The notes under the pieces: generated by a model
Told to the model about the DNA's origin: nothing
The model's database searches: none
The model's input: the letters and a program-made list of their open reading frames with translations, nothing else
Translations under genes and position numbers: made by a program
From: Lates calcarifer
Lineage: Eukaryota > Chordata > Actinopteri > Centropomidae
Assembly (NCBI RefSeq): GCF_001640805.2
Contig: NC_066849.1
Coordinates: forward strand, 27,175,778 to 27,239,777
DNA length: 64,000 bases
Direction of reading: 5' to 3'
In this document: positions 49,000 to 61,000 of the stretch, one piece after another
Layout of the letters: every line of letters begins with the position of its first letter
Numbering within the stretch: the stretch's first letter is position 1

Positions 49000-49250
49000 T
49001 CCACTCGTTCTCACCTGTAATTAGTCTGATGTGTTAACGGCTGTCATCCACGTCGTCACGTAAATTAAACGCATGTCTTCACTAAGGTCTACACACACAG
49101 ACACACACACACTCAGGTCCAGCGGTGACGGGCAGCTCCGAGCTGATTACGTTTTCAGTTTTTTGTCACTATTGATTGAGGATAAGGAACCGGAGTGATT
49201 GCGAGTCCGTAATCACTTCAGGCTTTCAATTAAAAACCAGTAAAACCCAC
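49000..49250. promoter_or_regulatory. Candidate conserved non-coding elements flanking a short CA run
   Basis: Two unique blocks: 49015-49085 (CTGTAATTAGTCTGATGTG, CACGTAAATTAAACGC) and 49130-49250 (GCTGATTACG, CACTATTGATTGAGG, GTCCGTAATCAC, TTTCAATTAAAAACC). They flank an imperfect CA run. Both are homeodomain-core rich and non-coding. Confidence 0.35.
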
Positions 49251-50034
49251 GTCTGTCTGAGAGCTGCTAATCAGTGTGTGTGTGTGTTTAGCTTTGAACA
49301 TCTGTGTGTGTAACCTGGCTTTAATTGTCCCTGTAGTCTTCTCCAGCCTCATTACTGTCGTCCTGACTGAAAGCAGCTCAGTTTAAACTCTAAATAAAGC
49401 TCGGGTCCGACTCGGACGAACAGGTTTCGAGTGCTCTCTGCTCAGCAATTACTCAAACGGTGAAGTCACCTGCAAACATCCAGTGACTGTTTTCATCATT
49501 CAGATCTCAGTTTGGTGCATAAGGTTTGTTTCTGCTTGGTAAGTGAGTTGGTGAGTCTGCAGTCTTTGCAGATATCAAACCAGAGGAGCTGACGTTGGGG
49601 TTTTCTTGCCCTGAACTGAGGAAGCTCAACATGAGACTTTTCAGCGGAGATTCAGAGGAAAATGGCGGCTGTGATCGATCTGTTGATGGACGTGGTTAGT
49701 TTGAGGTTTGGGATACAGGTGTTTGAGTTGATAGGTTCAGGGTCAGTCTGATTCCTCAAGAAGCCAAAGAACCGCTGCAGGAACTCAGAAAACCTCACCT
49801 CCAACCAGATCCAGAAAAGGTTCTGCTCTGGTGATTGTACTTTACGATGCGTCAGAAACAGATTTTATTTATTTAGTTCATTTAGTTCCTGAGTTTAGTT
49901 TCTGTGACTCCATAGTTTCATTGGTTTGTGTCGAGACTGACAGTGACTGTGATGATGAATCTCTTTTAATGGAGTTAACGAATATTTTCCAGGATCTTGG
50001 TTTGTTGAGTTTGAAGTTTCCTGACTGATCCTAA

Positions 50035-50402
50035 AACCAGGAAGTCAGTTAGCATGTTAGCATGTTAGCTCTTCCTGTTGTCAGTGTGTTTCTGGTTAAA
50101 TGTCTGAAATAAGGTCTGTGGTTTTAACACAAGCTCAAGACATTTTCAGGTTTTATTCTCCGACATAAAATGGGTCAGTAAATCCCCCACTCCTGATGTT
50201 TGAAGCTTTTACGTGTCTTAAAAAAGGCGGTTGCTAACGAGTGTCTAAATGAGACTACAGAGGTTGTCGGGGACGTTAACATGAAAACCCATCTACTCAC
50301 CAGTCCACCTTTACAGCCTCGTTGTGTTTCTACTCACGCTCTTTCAAACTCTCACTAACTTTCTAAGAAGAAAGGCTTTTGTAGAAGAGCTCAGAGCTAA
50401 AT
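50035..50402. repeat. 368-bp dispersed repeat, copy 1
   Basis: Aligns without gaps to 63141-63508 (offset 13106) with one difference seen: T at 50154 against G at 63260. It contains a short internal TTAGCATG duplication and no coding frame, and no terminal inverted repeat or poly-A tail is visible. Direct orientation. Confidence 0.95.
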
Positions 50403-50581
50403 TATACGAGTGTGTGTTGTTGTTGTTGTGTTTCCTTAAGGTTGTCTGACTGACACACACACACACATACAGGTCTGATTATAAAGTGATGCCAGGTCCT
50501 TGTGAAATGTTTAGATAGCCATGCTTCATTCATCAGACCTAATCACACACACACTGATGACAGTATCCTACTATCTGCACA

Positions 50582-50583
<2 letters not shown>

Positions 50584-50635
<52 letters not shown>

Positions 50636-50746
50636 GTGTGTGTGTGTGTGTGTTGTGTGTCTGATAGTGCTGGCGCCGTATGAAGTGAGACCCTCCGGCT
50701 GCAGCCTCTCCTGCTGGGCCGTGAAACTTTAGAGGCATACGTGACG

Positions 50747-50789
<43 letters not shown>
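50584..50789. repeat. Paired (TG)n and (CA)n microsatellites
   Basis: A (TG)n of about 75 bp with TTG interruptions (50584-50661) is followed by a 40-bp (CA)n (50749-50789). The arrays are inverse complements with a spacer of about 88 bp. Confidence 0.95.
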
Positions 50790-50790
<1 letters not shown>

Positions 50791-50879
50791 CAGCACATGT
50801 TTCCATGTGCACATACAGGTGATTACAGTCAGGATACACATGGACTCACTAACCTCTAACAGCACGTTACACCTCCTGT

Positions 50880-51120
50880 TTACCTCCTCCTCCACTTTTT
50901 TCCTCCTCCTCTCTTTCTAACATTGCTTTTGTTATTCTCCCTCTTGTTTCTCCTCCTCCTCCGTTATTCTCTCGTCTTTCTCTTTTTCCTCTTCCCCTTT
51001 CGCTGTTTCTCCTCTTCTGTCTTTTCTCCTCCTTCTCTTTCTAACATTGTTTTTGTCATTGTCCTCCTCTGTTTCTCCTCCTTCCTCTTCCATCCTTTGT
51101 TCCTCTTCTTCCTCTCTGAA
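50880..51120. repeat. Polypyrimidine tract
   Basis: About 240 bp of C/T-rich sequence with an internal duplication: the word CTCTTTCTAACATTG occurs near 50911 and 51035. Frames across it are low-complexity artefacts. Confidence 0.8.
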
Positions 51121-51339
51121 ACAGCTGTTAGGATGGAGGGAGAAACAGTTGCATCTCAAGGTCAATACACTTTCCATCAACTTCCCTCATCTACTTCTAG
51201 TGTTCAGTGTTTTCCTACATTTCCCAGAATGCTCTCTGATAAACCACAGAGGAGAACGAGTGAATGTAAAGAAACCAGAGCTGGAAAATCACAGAAACTT
51301 TCTTCTTTTCTGATGTTTTCTCTTGAAACACCTTCTCAG

Positions 51340-51346
51340 TGTGTGT

Positions 51347-51389
<43 letters not shown>
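51340..51389. repeat. (TG)n microsatellite
   Basis: A TG array with one ATG interruption. Confidence 0.95.
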
Positions 51390-51391
<2 letters not shown>

Positions 51392-51537
51392 CCAGGTGTG
51401 GTCGGTGCTGATGCAGGTGAGGAGGTCGACCTGACTGTGTTCAGGTGACAGCAGCAGCTCAGTGTCTCCACATCTGCTCTTTAATTATCTGGACTCTGCT
51501 GGACGTCCACGCCACACGTCAGTCACCTCAGAGGAAA

Positions 51538-51603
51538 CACAACAACAACAACACACAACAACAACACACAACAACACACAACAACAACAACAACAACAAC
51601 ACA
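51538..51603. repeat. (AAC)n/(AC)n compound repeat
   Basis: ACAACAACA units alternate with ACACAC. Confidence 0.9.
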
Positions 51604-52096
51604 CTGAGCTGAGGAGGAAGAGAAGCTGCTGCTCTCCTTGTTTCTGTTGTGTGTTAAATCTTTCAGTGTCTCCTGGATAAGTGAGTCAGGCTGTTGTGGT
51701 TTTATGTTGGGAAAATGTCTAACACTACATTACCCATGAGCCTCGGCAGCTAAAAGACAGGAAGTAGATTGTTGAGTTCCAGAAAATACTACAAGAAACA
51801 TCGAGTGAACAGCAGCTGCGAACAAAGACACCGAGGTCAGAAACTCCATGTTACAGTCACCTCTGGTAGTCGAGGGCGAAATGGGTCATGTGATCAGAGC
51901 GTGACCAATCAGGGGTCAGGATACGTGGTTACTGATGAGAACCAATCAGAAAGTGCTTGTACTGGTACGTTCAAAGTATTTGTGCTTTCTTCAGTGATTC
52001 CATGACTTTGGTTTTGGTCTCGTTGACTGCACTTTCACACAATTTTTGACTTTTGTGAATTGATTCAGAATCGTCTACGTCTGCATCCTGATTCCT

Positions 52097-52110
52097 CCGC
52101 CCCCTAGTAG
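52097..52110 (-). promoter_or_regulatory. CTCF-like site, minus orientation
   Basis: On the - strand CTACTAGGGGGCGG matches CCASYAGRKGGCRS at 13 of 14 positions. It points opposite to the + strand sites at 4555, 13974 and 22480. Confidence 0.5.
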
Positions 52111-52559
52111 TGAGTGTGACCTTTAAGAAATTGGAAGACTTTTATTTTGAAAAATGGGAGCTAGGAGTGATGAAGTTCATCGAAAAGCAAATTTACAAAC
52201 TCTGCAGGAAACACGAGAGTTTTTGGTTTTTATTTGACAACACAAAACAAATGAGGTTGATGTGATGATGTTAGCTGGTTCTGGCCTGATGCCCCCCCCC
52301 CTCCAGACTCTGATGTGTTTTAGTGTTTTGGTGCTGAGGTCCCTGCTGACCAGGTCTGAGTGCAGAGACAGAGAGAGGCTGTAGGTTCAGGCTTGTTGTG
52401 ATTCCAGAGGCGGTCGCGTGATCCAGGACGAAGCATCTGAATTAACACACACACACACACTCACACACACACTCAGGTTGTAACGCTGAACTCAGGTCCA
52501 TCGCTGCCCTTCACGGCGCAGCATTGCAGAGAGGAAGGGAGGTGTGTCCGAGTGTGTGT

Positions 52560-52720
52560 GTGCAGACCGTGCCCTCATAAATAATTCCACTCCATATTGC
52601 TTTTAAACGATAGCATCCCACGGCTGGCCCGTCGCGGCGTGCAGCTCGCCCATAAATGATACTGTCAGGGCTAATACACGGCTTCCATTATTAAGGAGGC
52701 GTGGAGCGGGGCGCTGCTGC
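52560..52720. promoter_or_regulatory. Candidate conserved non-coding element, intron 2
   Basis: Unique block with CCTCATAAATAATTCCACTCC, ATTGCTTTTAAACGATAGC, CCCATAAATGATACTGTCAG and CCATTATTAAGG. Two CATAAAT words (HOX/CDX-like) lie about 75 bp apart. It grades into a GC-rich stretch. No coding frame. Confidence 0.35.
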
Positions 52721-53237
52721 AGCACTGCACCCCCTCCACCTTCGCTCCACAGTCAAAACACAACCAACAGGGCAGCAGCGGCGGCGGCGGCAGCGCGGTC
52801 GTCTGTCTCCACCCTGCAGCTGGACAGGGCCCCGGGGTGGATTCCTCCAGCGGCAGCCGGAGCCTCTGCAGCGCCGCAGAGGGAGGACAGACAGGGGAGG
52901 GGGAATCTACCCATAACCCCCTGCAGAAAGAAAGAAAGAGAGAGAGCTGGCCTGGCTGGGTAGATGGATGAGCGGCTGGCTGGCTGCGGAGCTGAGCCCA
53001 GCGTTCCCACTGTTCCCCAGAGAAGCTGTGACTCGGCAGAATGTACACAGGCCGAGCCCGAGGGAGCAGCAGGTCTGAGAAAGCTGCTGAGACGTGACCG
53101 ACCGCTCACAATACACTCCTCACACTGTACCAACCCCCAACCCTCCGTCAGGCACAGTGCTACTGTGCTCGGCTGGAGGTCTTCATCTGCTCCGGTCCTG
53201 GTGACCAAACCTCAACCTGGGTCCAGATTATATCCAA

Positions 53238-53358
53238 AAATTAGACAGAAGATCTGCACACTGTGCCGATGGTTCTCAGTCATTTTGATGAAGCAATGTT
53301 TCAATTTACAAAAGATCAGTGGCCAGTTTTTGACAATGCCTGATCTTCTGTCTAATTT
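53238..53358. repeat. 17-bp perfect inverted repeat, 121-bp hairpin element
   Basis: AAATTAGACAGAAGATC (53238-53254) recurs in perfect inverse at 53342-53358, with 87 bp between. It could be a small MITE or a hairpin-forming element. No obvious target-site duplication. Confidence 0.8.
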
Positions 53359-53504
53359 CTGCTTCCGGTTCATTTTTTGATCAGCAGCTGTGAACGTTTT
53401 TTGGATGTGCGTGCTCTGAACTTTGTTTTTTCCAAGTTAAATCCAGTCTTCAGGAGTTTTCACAAGCAGCAGAAGTGCGAAACACTCCTTCAGCAGCTGA
53501 TGCT

Positions 53505-53560
53505 CCACCACAGCCGGTTCGGGATAGGTTTTTTAGGATGTTGGTGAGACAGTTTGAGGT
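53505..53560. repeat. Short interspersed repeat, copy 1 of a pair
   Basis: Shares with 55685-55735 the pattern CCACAGCCGGTTCGGGATAG then TTAGGATGTTGGTGAGACAG and TTTGAGGT, with about 10 differences. It is probably part of an old element. Confidence 0.6.
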
Positions 53561-53794
53561 AGAGTAACAACTACCAGAGCAGCCTCTGCTAGTCTGGGAT
53601 TGGTTGATGCTTTTATTCGTGATGTGAAACGACAGAAAAATCAAACATGACCTTTCTTTTTCGCTGAGTATTATTCTTGTTCTGTGTGAAACAGCAAAAA
53701 ATAAATTTCTGTTCAAATTAATCGCACCCTTCAGTTTGAAAAGACCTTCAGTCACTCCGTCCACAGGTCGATGCATCTAATAAACGAGTGGAAC

Positions 53795-53890
53795 CGAGCT
53801 CTGCTAATGATGCATTTCCAGAATCTGGCAGCCGTTAACGAGCCACAATCAGCCTTTAATTGTCCAGCTACTTTACCGACTGTTGACTGT
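53795..53890. promoter_or_regulatory. Candidate conserved non-coding element, intron 2
   Basis: Unique block with CTAATGATGCATTTCC, TCTGGCAGCC (NFI half-site TGGCA) and CTTTAATTGTCC. No ORF. Confidence 0.25.
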
Positions 53891-54979
53891 TACATTTCAT
53901 CTACAAAACTCAAGATATTTTCTTTAAAATTGCCAGTAGTCTGAAGAAGTCTAAACCCGCAAATCTTTATTTAGAAATTATAGCAGAGGGAGAAACAGCA
54001 GCAGCGTGCACTTTTTTACATTTGGTCTTATTGTATGAACTTTTACAGCTAACATGGAAGTCACAGTTTTTAGGACAGGGGATGGTTCTGCAACTAGTCC
54101 CTGCAGGGGGGAGGCGGGAGAGTCCAGAGGGAGGAGGAGGGATATTTTTAGGAGTCCAGGTCCATCACTGTTACACAGACCAGACACAACTTCATGCCTC
54201 TGTTTTCCTTCGCTTTCTTTACTACGTCTTTATGACGAGCAGAGCAGAAACTCAGAGAACGTCCTTTCTCTTTGCTGGAAGAAACAAATATGTTTTTTTT
54301 TCTTTTTAAAGGCAAAAGGTGGGAAATAAGAATGTGAAGTATCGGATAAATGAATAAGCTGCTGCAGTGTTTAGAGAGAAGAGCGAGAGGAAAGAGAGAG
54401 AGAGAAAAAAAAAGAAAAACGTCTGTCCTCGAGAGGCGTGCCCTCCTGCGACCTCCATGCATCGCCGCGGTCCGATTCTCCCCCACAACTGATGCATTAA
54501 GGAGCCTCGGTGCTTCATGTGAGCAGAGCCGGGAGCCACGGAGGCCAGAGAACCTCTGCTCTGCACCAGGAAATGCTTTGGGGATCAGCTCACCCTCTCT
54601 CCCTCTCTCTCTTTCTTTCTGTTTCTCTCTGGCCCTCGCTCGCTCTCCCACGGACTCTGGGAGACGGCGTTTTTATCTCAGTTGCTCGGATAACAACCGT
54701 TAAGCTTCCAGCAAACCAGAAAGGCCCAGTGCTGCTGCTGCTTCTGCTGCTGCTGCTTTTTTTCACCTCCTCAAAAACAGACGAGAACTCGAGCAGATCC
54801 GCTCTGTCTCTTTGTTGTGTGAGTCTTCGTCGTCTTTCCGTCCGTCTGTCTCCGTTTAACTTATCTTTTTTTAAAAAAGTTCAATCTGGAAAGTCCCTCT
54901 TTTTTCAGCTGCTTGTTTAAGTGTCTCTTGTGCAAATACCCCCCCCTTCCTCCTTCCCCTCGAAGCATTTCAGCTCCTT

Positions 54980-55215
54980 TGTCCACAGTATTGCGGTGTG
55001 ATAAAAGGTTGCACTAGGTGGCCGGGCATTTGATTTCTCCATAAAAACCCACCGTTCAAAGTAATAACACCCCCCTTCGCCTCCATCCACCCCCTCACCT
55101 CCCGTCCTGCTTCGGCCCCTGCACGCATGTTTGATTGCGAAGGATTAGTAAGACAAAAGGCCCAGCGGCAGTTAGTGGCGTCCTAATGAAACGCCGCAAC
55201 AGATAAATGAGCGGA
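54980..55215. promoter_or_regulatory. Candidate conserved non-coding element, intron 2
   Basis: Two unique sub-blocks, 54985-55070 and 55120-55212, separated by a short C-rich spacer. They include GTGATAAAAGGTTGCAC, TCCATAAAAACCC, GTTTGATTGCGAAGG and CCTAATGAAACGCC. There is no repeat content and no coding frame. Among the strongest blocks by texture. Confidence 0.4.
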
Positions 55216-55449
55216 GCCGGTGTTTCCCTGCTCCGGAGTGACCGCCCCCCCGCCAGGATTAAGTGGACTCCTCCTGTTTCTTTTGTGCCTTCGTTTCCCA
55301 GCAGCACAATCGAGGCCCGGGAGTCAGCGAGGAACCCCACACACACTCTCCCTCCTCACCCACCACTTTCTTTTTCTCTGGTATTTTTTCCTCCTCCTCC
55401 TCTGGCTCTGTAATTAATTTGCAAAACAGTTTGCCTCCATTCACTCTCT

Positions 55450-55560
55450 GTGAGAAGTGAATAAGTTAATGGCGATGATGAGGTGGGACAGGTGGTGATG
55501 TGAACCGGGCCCGTGGCCTCGACCACAAAATAAATTTTAAAACAGATCGGCGTGACGGTC
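55450..55560. promoter_or_regulatory. Candidate conserved non-coding element, intron 2
   Basis: Unique block with GAATAAGTTAATGGCGATGA and CACAAAATAAATTTTAAAAC. Texture-based. Confidence 0.25.
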
Positions 55561-55684
55561 GCAGCGTGAGAACCGATGAATAGGTGAGTCTCAGGGCCGT
55601 AAAAACTCAGTTTGTGTCTCCATCCTTGTTTGGTTTTGTCTCCCGGTACTTAAACGTAAAAAAAATGACCAAGCTAACTGAGTC

Positions 55685-55740
55685 TGCCACGGCTGGGCCA
55701 GGACGTATTTCAGGATGTTGGAGGGACAGTTTGAGGTCCT
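55685..55740. repeat. Short interspersed repeat, copy 2 of a pair
   Basis: A diverged copy of 53505-53560, containing CAGGATGTTGGAGGGACAGT and TTTGAGGT, in the same orientation 2.2 kb downstream. Confidence 0.6.
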
Positions 55741-56939
55741 GTGGGGAAGTTAGTGCCACATCTGAGGAGGCAGAGGACCTACCACCAGGATGCTTTATGT
55801 GAGACGTTCAGTAGAATGGGAATACCTAACATTATTCCAACACTGTAACTCCCAGTTCTGGTCCTACAATTTAATTATGTGTTAAACTGTTAAATCTCTT
55901 TGTTAGTTTGCAGCATCACTTTTATTCTGTTACTATTAATATATATTATATTACTGTTAATATTTGGTGATGCAGACTTCTGTCGCTCTTAATACCTGTG
56001 GGAGAGATATGTCGTAGCTGTCAGAAACTCCCAAAATATTGGAAAAAGTTCCAGGAATTACAACCAGAAAGGCTGTAATTATAGACTGAACAACATGCTG
56101 TGAATATAGAATAAAAAGAAGCAGAGGTTAAACTGCTGTTGCGATCAGGTTTCTCAGTTTGTAAATACTGTAAAATACATGGTTCATGGTTGAAACTGTA
56201 TTTTATTGTGTATTTTATAAAATACCGACTGTACTGTCCTGACACGCCGCAGAGCAGCTGTTTTTTCTGTCTGGTTTTGACGTTATTGACGGCGACGCTT
56301 CAGGCTCCAGATTAAATTTTTCAGGGGTAGTTGCGTGTTTACTGTTCACCCAGTTTGTTTGTTTGATTATTTATGTGTGTGTTTAATGCCTGTAACCCAA
56401 CACATACACACATAGGCACAGGCCCTGAGGGGAAATGGTGTTATCGATAGGAAAGAGGCATGCTGGGAGTTGGGGGGGTCAGTGTGCCACCATGCCTGAC
56501 TGAGTGACCTACATACCACACCGCCTGGTCACAGCACTCACCTAAACTGACCCCTCGCCTCCTCTAACCTCTCTCTGTTTTTTCTTCTCGTTTTGTTTCA
56601 TCACTTGTTAAACTCTCTGGTTTTTATGTCGGCTAAGTCTCACAATAGAAACAAACTCTGTAGACAACCAGTTCAACTTGGAAGCACGCCATTTTTAGGA
56701 AATGAATAAATGTATGTCCCTACACATTTACGTCAAGACGGAGAGGATGTGCAGAAAGAATTAATCCCGAAAGAAATCAGATCAAACCGTTTCCATGGTG
56801 CAGATTTCCTTTTGATTGATTGGTTTATGAGAAGGTTTAAACTCTCCCTCCTGATTGAGGTGTTTGTACGGAGCATTTTTATTCTGTTTGGCATCTTAAA
56901 CTGATTATAATCTGAATATTAGGCTCTGTGTAAATGTTT

Positions 56940-57590
56940 GTGTCCTGTTGGGACTCATTCGTAACGTCCAAGACTCATTTCAAACCTCTTAGAAATTCAT
57001 GTCTCATACCTTTATGGACTGGACTCTATCCAACTGGTTTGGGACTCTTCGAACCATCAGGAACTTGACTCAGTTCTACTTTTTTCTACTTTACTGTTTC
57101 AGTCCTGTCAAGGCCTGAAGTCCATCCCTTTACTTTAAACCTGTTTCCATCATGTTTGGTTCTTGTGTCTTGGTCCTTTTTGGAAGTCGTATCCTCGCAC
57201 TTCTTGTTTCTGTTTGTTCAGGGACTCATTTCAATTTCTGCAATCTTTGGGACTTTTTCTTTCTCTCTTTGGAGATTTATCTCCATCGTAGCAGAAACTG
57301 TTGTCTGTCCCATCAGGGTCTCGGATCTGTCCTGATCAGGGATTTATTGCCGATCCTCTGGGGACCTTGTTTCTTTCCCTTTGTGGATTTATTTGGGTGC
57401 AGTCGTTCGGTTTGATTTGGGACTCGTGTCCGTCTCTTTTGGGTCCAATCAGGGAGTCATTCCCGTCCCTTTCTGGACTCTAACATCACATTTTTTACTT
57501 CAGGGACGTCTTTGTGAACTTTTTTTAAATGTGCATCTGGAGACTCATTGTCCCATCAAGGACTCGTCTCTGTGTCTTTGACTTCACTTT
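56940..57590. repeat. Degenerate minisatellite of GGGACTC-type units
   Basis: The word GGGACTC or its variants (GACTCAT, GGGAGTCAT) recurs many times, commonly followed by a T/C-rich stretch ending CCCTTT or CTTTTTGG. Spacing is irregular, about 35-80 bp. The open frames 57152-57415 and 57301-57483 arise from it. Confidence 0.55.
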
Positions 57591-57834
57591 AAGAAAAAGG
57601 TATCGGGTGTCCCGCTCGTGGTCGTGTTACATGTGAATCTTTTGTCTTGTCCAACGAGCTGGTTGTTGTGTGGCCATCGTTATCAACCTCCACAGGGACA
57701 TAACACTCCTCAACTCACCCCCTTTTTCCCTCCCTTCTTCTTCTTCTGTCTTTCCTCGTCTCCTCTGATCAGAACAAACCCAGTCAGCGTCACTGAAGTC
57801 CCGTCGATATCGTTGCAATCTGAGTTCGTCATAC

Positions 57835-57920
57835 TCAATTCCAGCGCCTAAATAAGCACGTCTGCGGCATTTCGGACTTAATCTCCCCCTCGCTGCTTAT
57901 CTCACATACTTGTTGGAAGA
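57835..57920. promoter_or_regulatory. Candidate conserved non-coding element, intron 2
   Basis: Unique block with GCCTAAATAAGCACG, GACTTAATCTCC and GCTGCTTATCTCAC, upstream of a GGA-rich tract. No ORF. Confidence 0.25.
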
Positions 57921-57989
57921 GAGACAGAGGGGAGGAGGAGGAGGAGGAGACGGGGGAGGCAGGAGGGAGGGAGGGAGGGAGTAGAAAGT

Positions 57990-58085
57990 ATCAGAGCAAC
58001 ATAATACCATCTTTGTTGGGGCGATGTGGAAAATGATCGTCCCATTGCGAAGCGTCTGTACAGCTGGATCATATCTTCAACTTTA
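57990..58085. promoter_or_regulatory. Candidate conserved non-coding element, intron 2
   Basis: Unique block with AACATAATACCATCTTTGTT (reverse SOX-type CTTTGTT), GGAAAATGATCG and CCCATTGCG, between a GGGA-repeat tract and a CTG-rich stretch. Confidence 0.3.
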
Positions 58086-61000
58086 CTATATCTGTCTGCC
58101 TGGTTGTCTGGCTGTTTGACAGACTGACTGCCTGACTTTCTGACTGTCTGACTGGCTGCCTTTGTAGCTGCCGGGCTTGTGTCCTCTCTCTCCCCTCTCT
58201 TTGCTTTTTTCCTCCTTTTCCTTCATTCCTCTGGTCTAAACGAGGCAGCAGCAGCGCTCCTCTGGGGCATAACGAGGCAGGGTGGGGTGGGATGGGAGGG
58301 GTGCAGAGAGAGAGGGGGTCAAAGGGGAGGAACATGAAGTCCTGTGCGGGGGTGGGATGTTGGGTGGTGGTAGCGGAGGGGGGAGGGAGGGCGGAGGGTA
58401 GTTTTGGGGGGCAGGAGGGCAAAGCCGGGGGAAGATGTAAGCCTCCGCCACAGGCCCTGACAGCCACACAGGAAGGAGATCACAGGAGATCAGCCCACCG
58501 CTGCTTCAACATTACAACCTCCCCCTCCTCACCCTCCCATCGCCCACAGCGCCCCCCTCCTCCTCCTCCTCCTTCAAGACCTCCCCCCTTTTCTCCTCCC
58601 TGTGAGGCCTGTCTGCTTCCTCTGGAAAGAAAAAGGAGTGGTGGAAAAAGAAACACACATGCTGTACTTACATGATCAGAACTGTTCGTTCCTCCTGGTC
58701 ATAAAGGAAAAAACTCAAACCCTTCCTCGATACTCTCACGTCTCAGGTTTGGCAGTTTGCTTTTAGCTTTGCAGTTCAGACTCACTGTGTTCAGGACAGA
58801 GTTTCCTCCCTCGGTGCAGATGGTTTGTTACGGCAGAACTTTCAGATCTAAGACTTAGAACGAGTCCGGTTTGACTTCAGGCCGGGACTGATGCTCAGGC
58901 ACTTAAAAGTTACAGGAATCACAATCACTTTATCAAAACTCTGCTGGGAAATCAGAGCAGTTCTGCTCTGTCCTCTCCTGGTTTAATCATCTGAACAAAC
59001 CTGAACTGTAGATGTGGACTTTACTTTCTTGGACAATGAGTTCTTGCGAAGCCAAACATCTATTGAAAAGGAATAAAGAGCTTTAAAAAGGAAAATGTTC
59101 AAATAATGTGAAGTTGTTTTTGAGGACTTAGAGCCTGAGTTGGACCTGTCCTCAAGGTCCTGGGACATGAATTGCACTTGACTCTGACTTGCTCGAAAGA
59201 AACTTGTTTGTCTGACCGGCAGTCATCGATTAATCGCTTTGTCAATAAAATGTCAGATAATAGTAAAAAATGTCTGCTACAGATTCCGCTGTTTGAAGGT
59301 GATGTAGTCAGGAAGTTGTGTCAACAGTCCAAAGATAAAAAGTCACATTTTAGAAGCTGAAACCAGCAAATTTATGCCATTGTTGCATCAACGAATGACT
59401 AAAATCATTGATCAAGAATCAGAAAAGTTGCTGATTCTTTTGCTGTAAATCAGTTTAATCAGTTAATTGAGTAGTTGTCTTTAGATTTATCTCCAAAGAC
59501 TTTAACACACCTCAGGTACAAACTGAGTCCGTAACAACTGTAGGAGAGACGTCCAGTGGATCGTCAGTGTAATGTAAAAAGTGCAGCAAAGTCAGATTTT
59601 CCTCTGGTTCAGAACCGGAGAAACGACAGCCGGGTGGAGGATGAGGAGATGGAGTGATGGATGGAGTAAAACGTCTCCTATCTCAGAGTAAACAGCAGAC
59701 TGGGAGGAATTCAAGAGCTCGTGTCTGTTTAGTGTCCAGATAAATCCCAGTGTTCCCGGTCGACCCCTGCAGCCGCCGCCACAGTCTGCGTGTACGACCT
59801 TTGACCTCCGTGAAAGTGACTTGTTTTATGAGGGAATTTTATTTATTTGAGGAGAGAAAGTTTCAGATCCTCACAGCTTGTTCCCACACTTTTCTTCCCC
59901 CAGCATGTGTGTAATTTTGTTTCTGGTGTGCAGAGTTAAAAATAGCAGCAGCCTGTTGATAAGCTCAGTTCAGCCCCCATAATGCTCTGCAGCGGAGCAA
60001 CACCCCCCACCTCCGACCCAAATCTGTCCAAACCCCCCAATCACCAACACACACTCGCTCCACCCCGACCTGAACTGATTAGAGTCTAAACCTTGGACTC
60101 ACCGACCAAACTGAACAGACCACAGCCTCTCGGACCGACCCTGAGACCAGGAGACAGAAAAAATATAAAGTTTCATTTTTATAAAGGAAATACTGGGTCA
60201 TTTTACTGGGGACTATTTTCTGCAGCGGATTAATCCACAGTATCAGCAGACGTTACTTTAGAGCTTCAGTCCACAAACAGACAACTTTATAATTTCTGTT
60301 TTATTTATTCAGTCATTTTATTTTATCTGTTCATTAGATGCTTATTAATGAACGTCACAATAAAATCCAGGATGTAAACTTGCCGGATTGCAGCAAAAAT
60401 ACAAATTTAATCTGTATTCAGGCAAATGTCTGTGCAAAGCCAAGAATAATATGATTTTTAAAATTAATCTAAAACTTTTACGGCTCTTTTCAGGCATAGT
60501 AAATACAGAACTCTTTGTGAAAAACAACAAATATGCTTCATAATTTGATTAATATTTTGTAAATTAAAAAATAACATAAGACAGTCATTCTGTTTTATGT
60601 TGAAGAGCAGCTCAGATATGATCAATAACAAACTTTAATGACTTAAATGTTGACAACTTGTTGTCGGCGCTAAACACAAAATAAAATCTGATTTAATAAC
60701 ATTTAACCAGTCTGATACTACAAACACGTGGGAACTTAATGTGAATTATTATTACGTTATGTTTCAGCCACGTGTTGATATGTTAGTTTATAACGTGAAC
60801 TGATGTTTTAGTTGTGATTTCAAACAGGAAATTCATCTTTTCACACGTGAAGTATCAGATAAACTTTTTTTTTTAAAGTTTGGATCAGTCAGAAAACTCC
60901 TCTGCCTTCAGTTTTTTTTATTATTTTCTGTTGTTGAGATATAAATCTGGTCTGTGGCTTCCTGCTGAGGCTGAAGAGAGAGAGAGTGATTTTCACTTTC

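Noticed and set aside
50502..50895. Cys-Val and Thr-His rich frames on both strands
   Set aside because: Direct translation of TG and CA microsatellites. The same applies at 3490-3973, 10018-10299, 41403-41769 and 62192-62645.
51538..51603. CRISPR-like or direct-repeat array
   Set aside because: It is a simple (AAC)n/(AC)n repeat without spacers, in a vertebrate genome.
54148..54920. Frames of 117-167 residues on both strands
   Set aside because: They run through GA/CT-rich low-complexity sequence and CTG repeats; no domain, no splice signals and no coding-type third-position pattern obvious by eye.
57152..57483. Two overlapping Leu/Phe/Gly-rich frames as a membrane protein
   Set aside because: They arise from the GGGACTC degenerate minisatellite. 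No start context, splice sites or homologous domain is seen.
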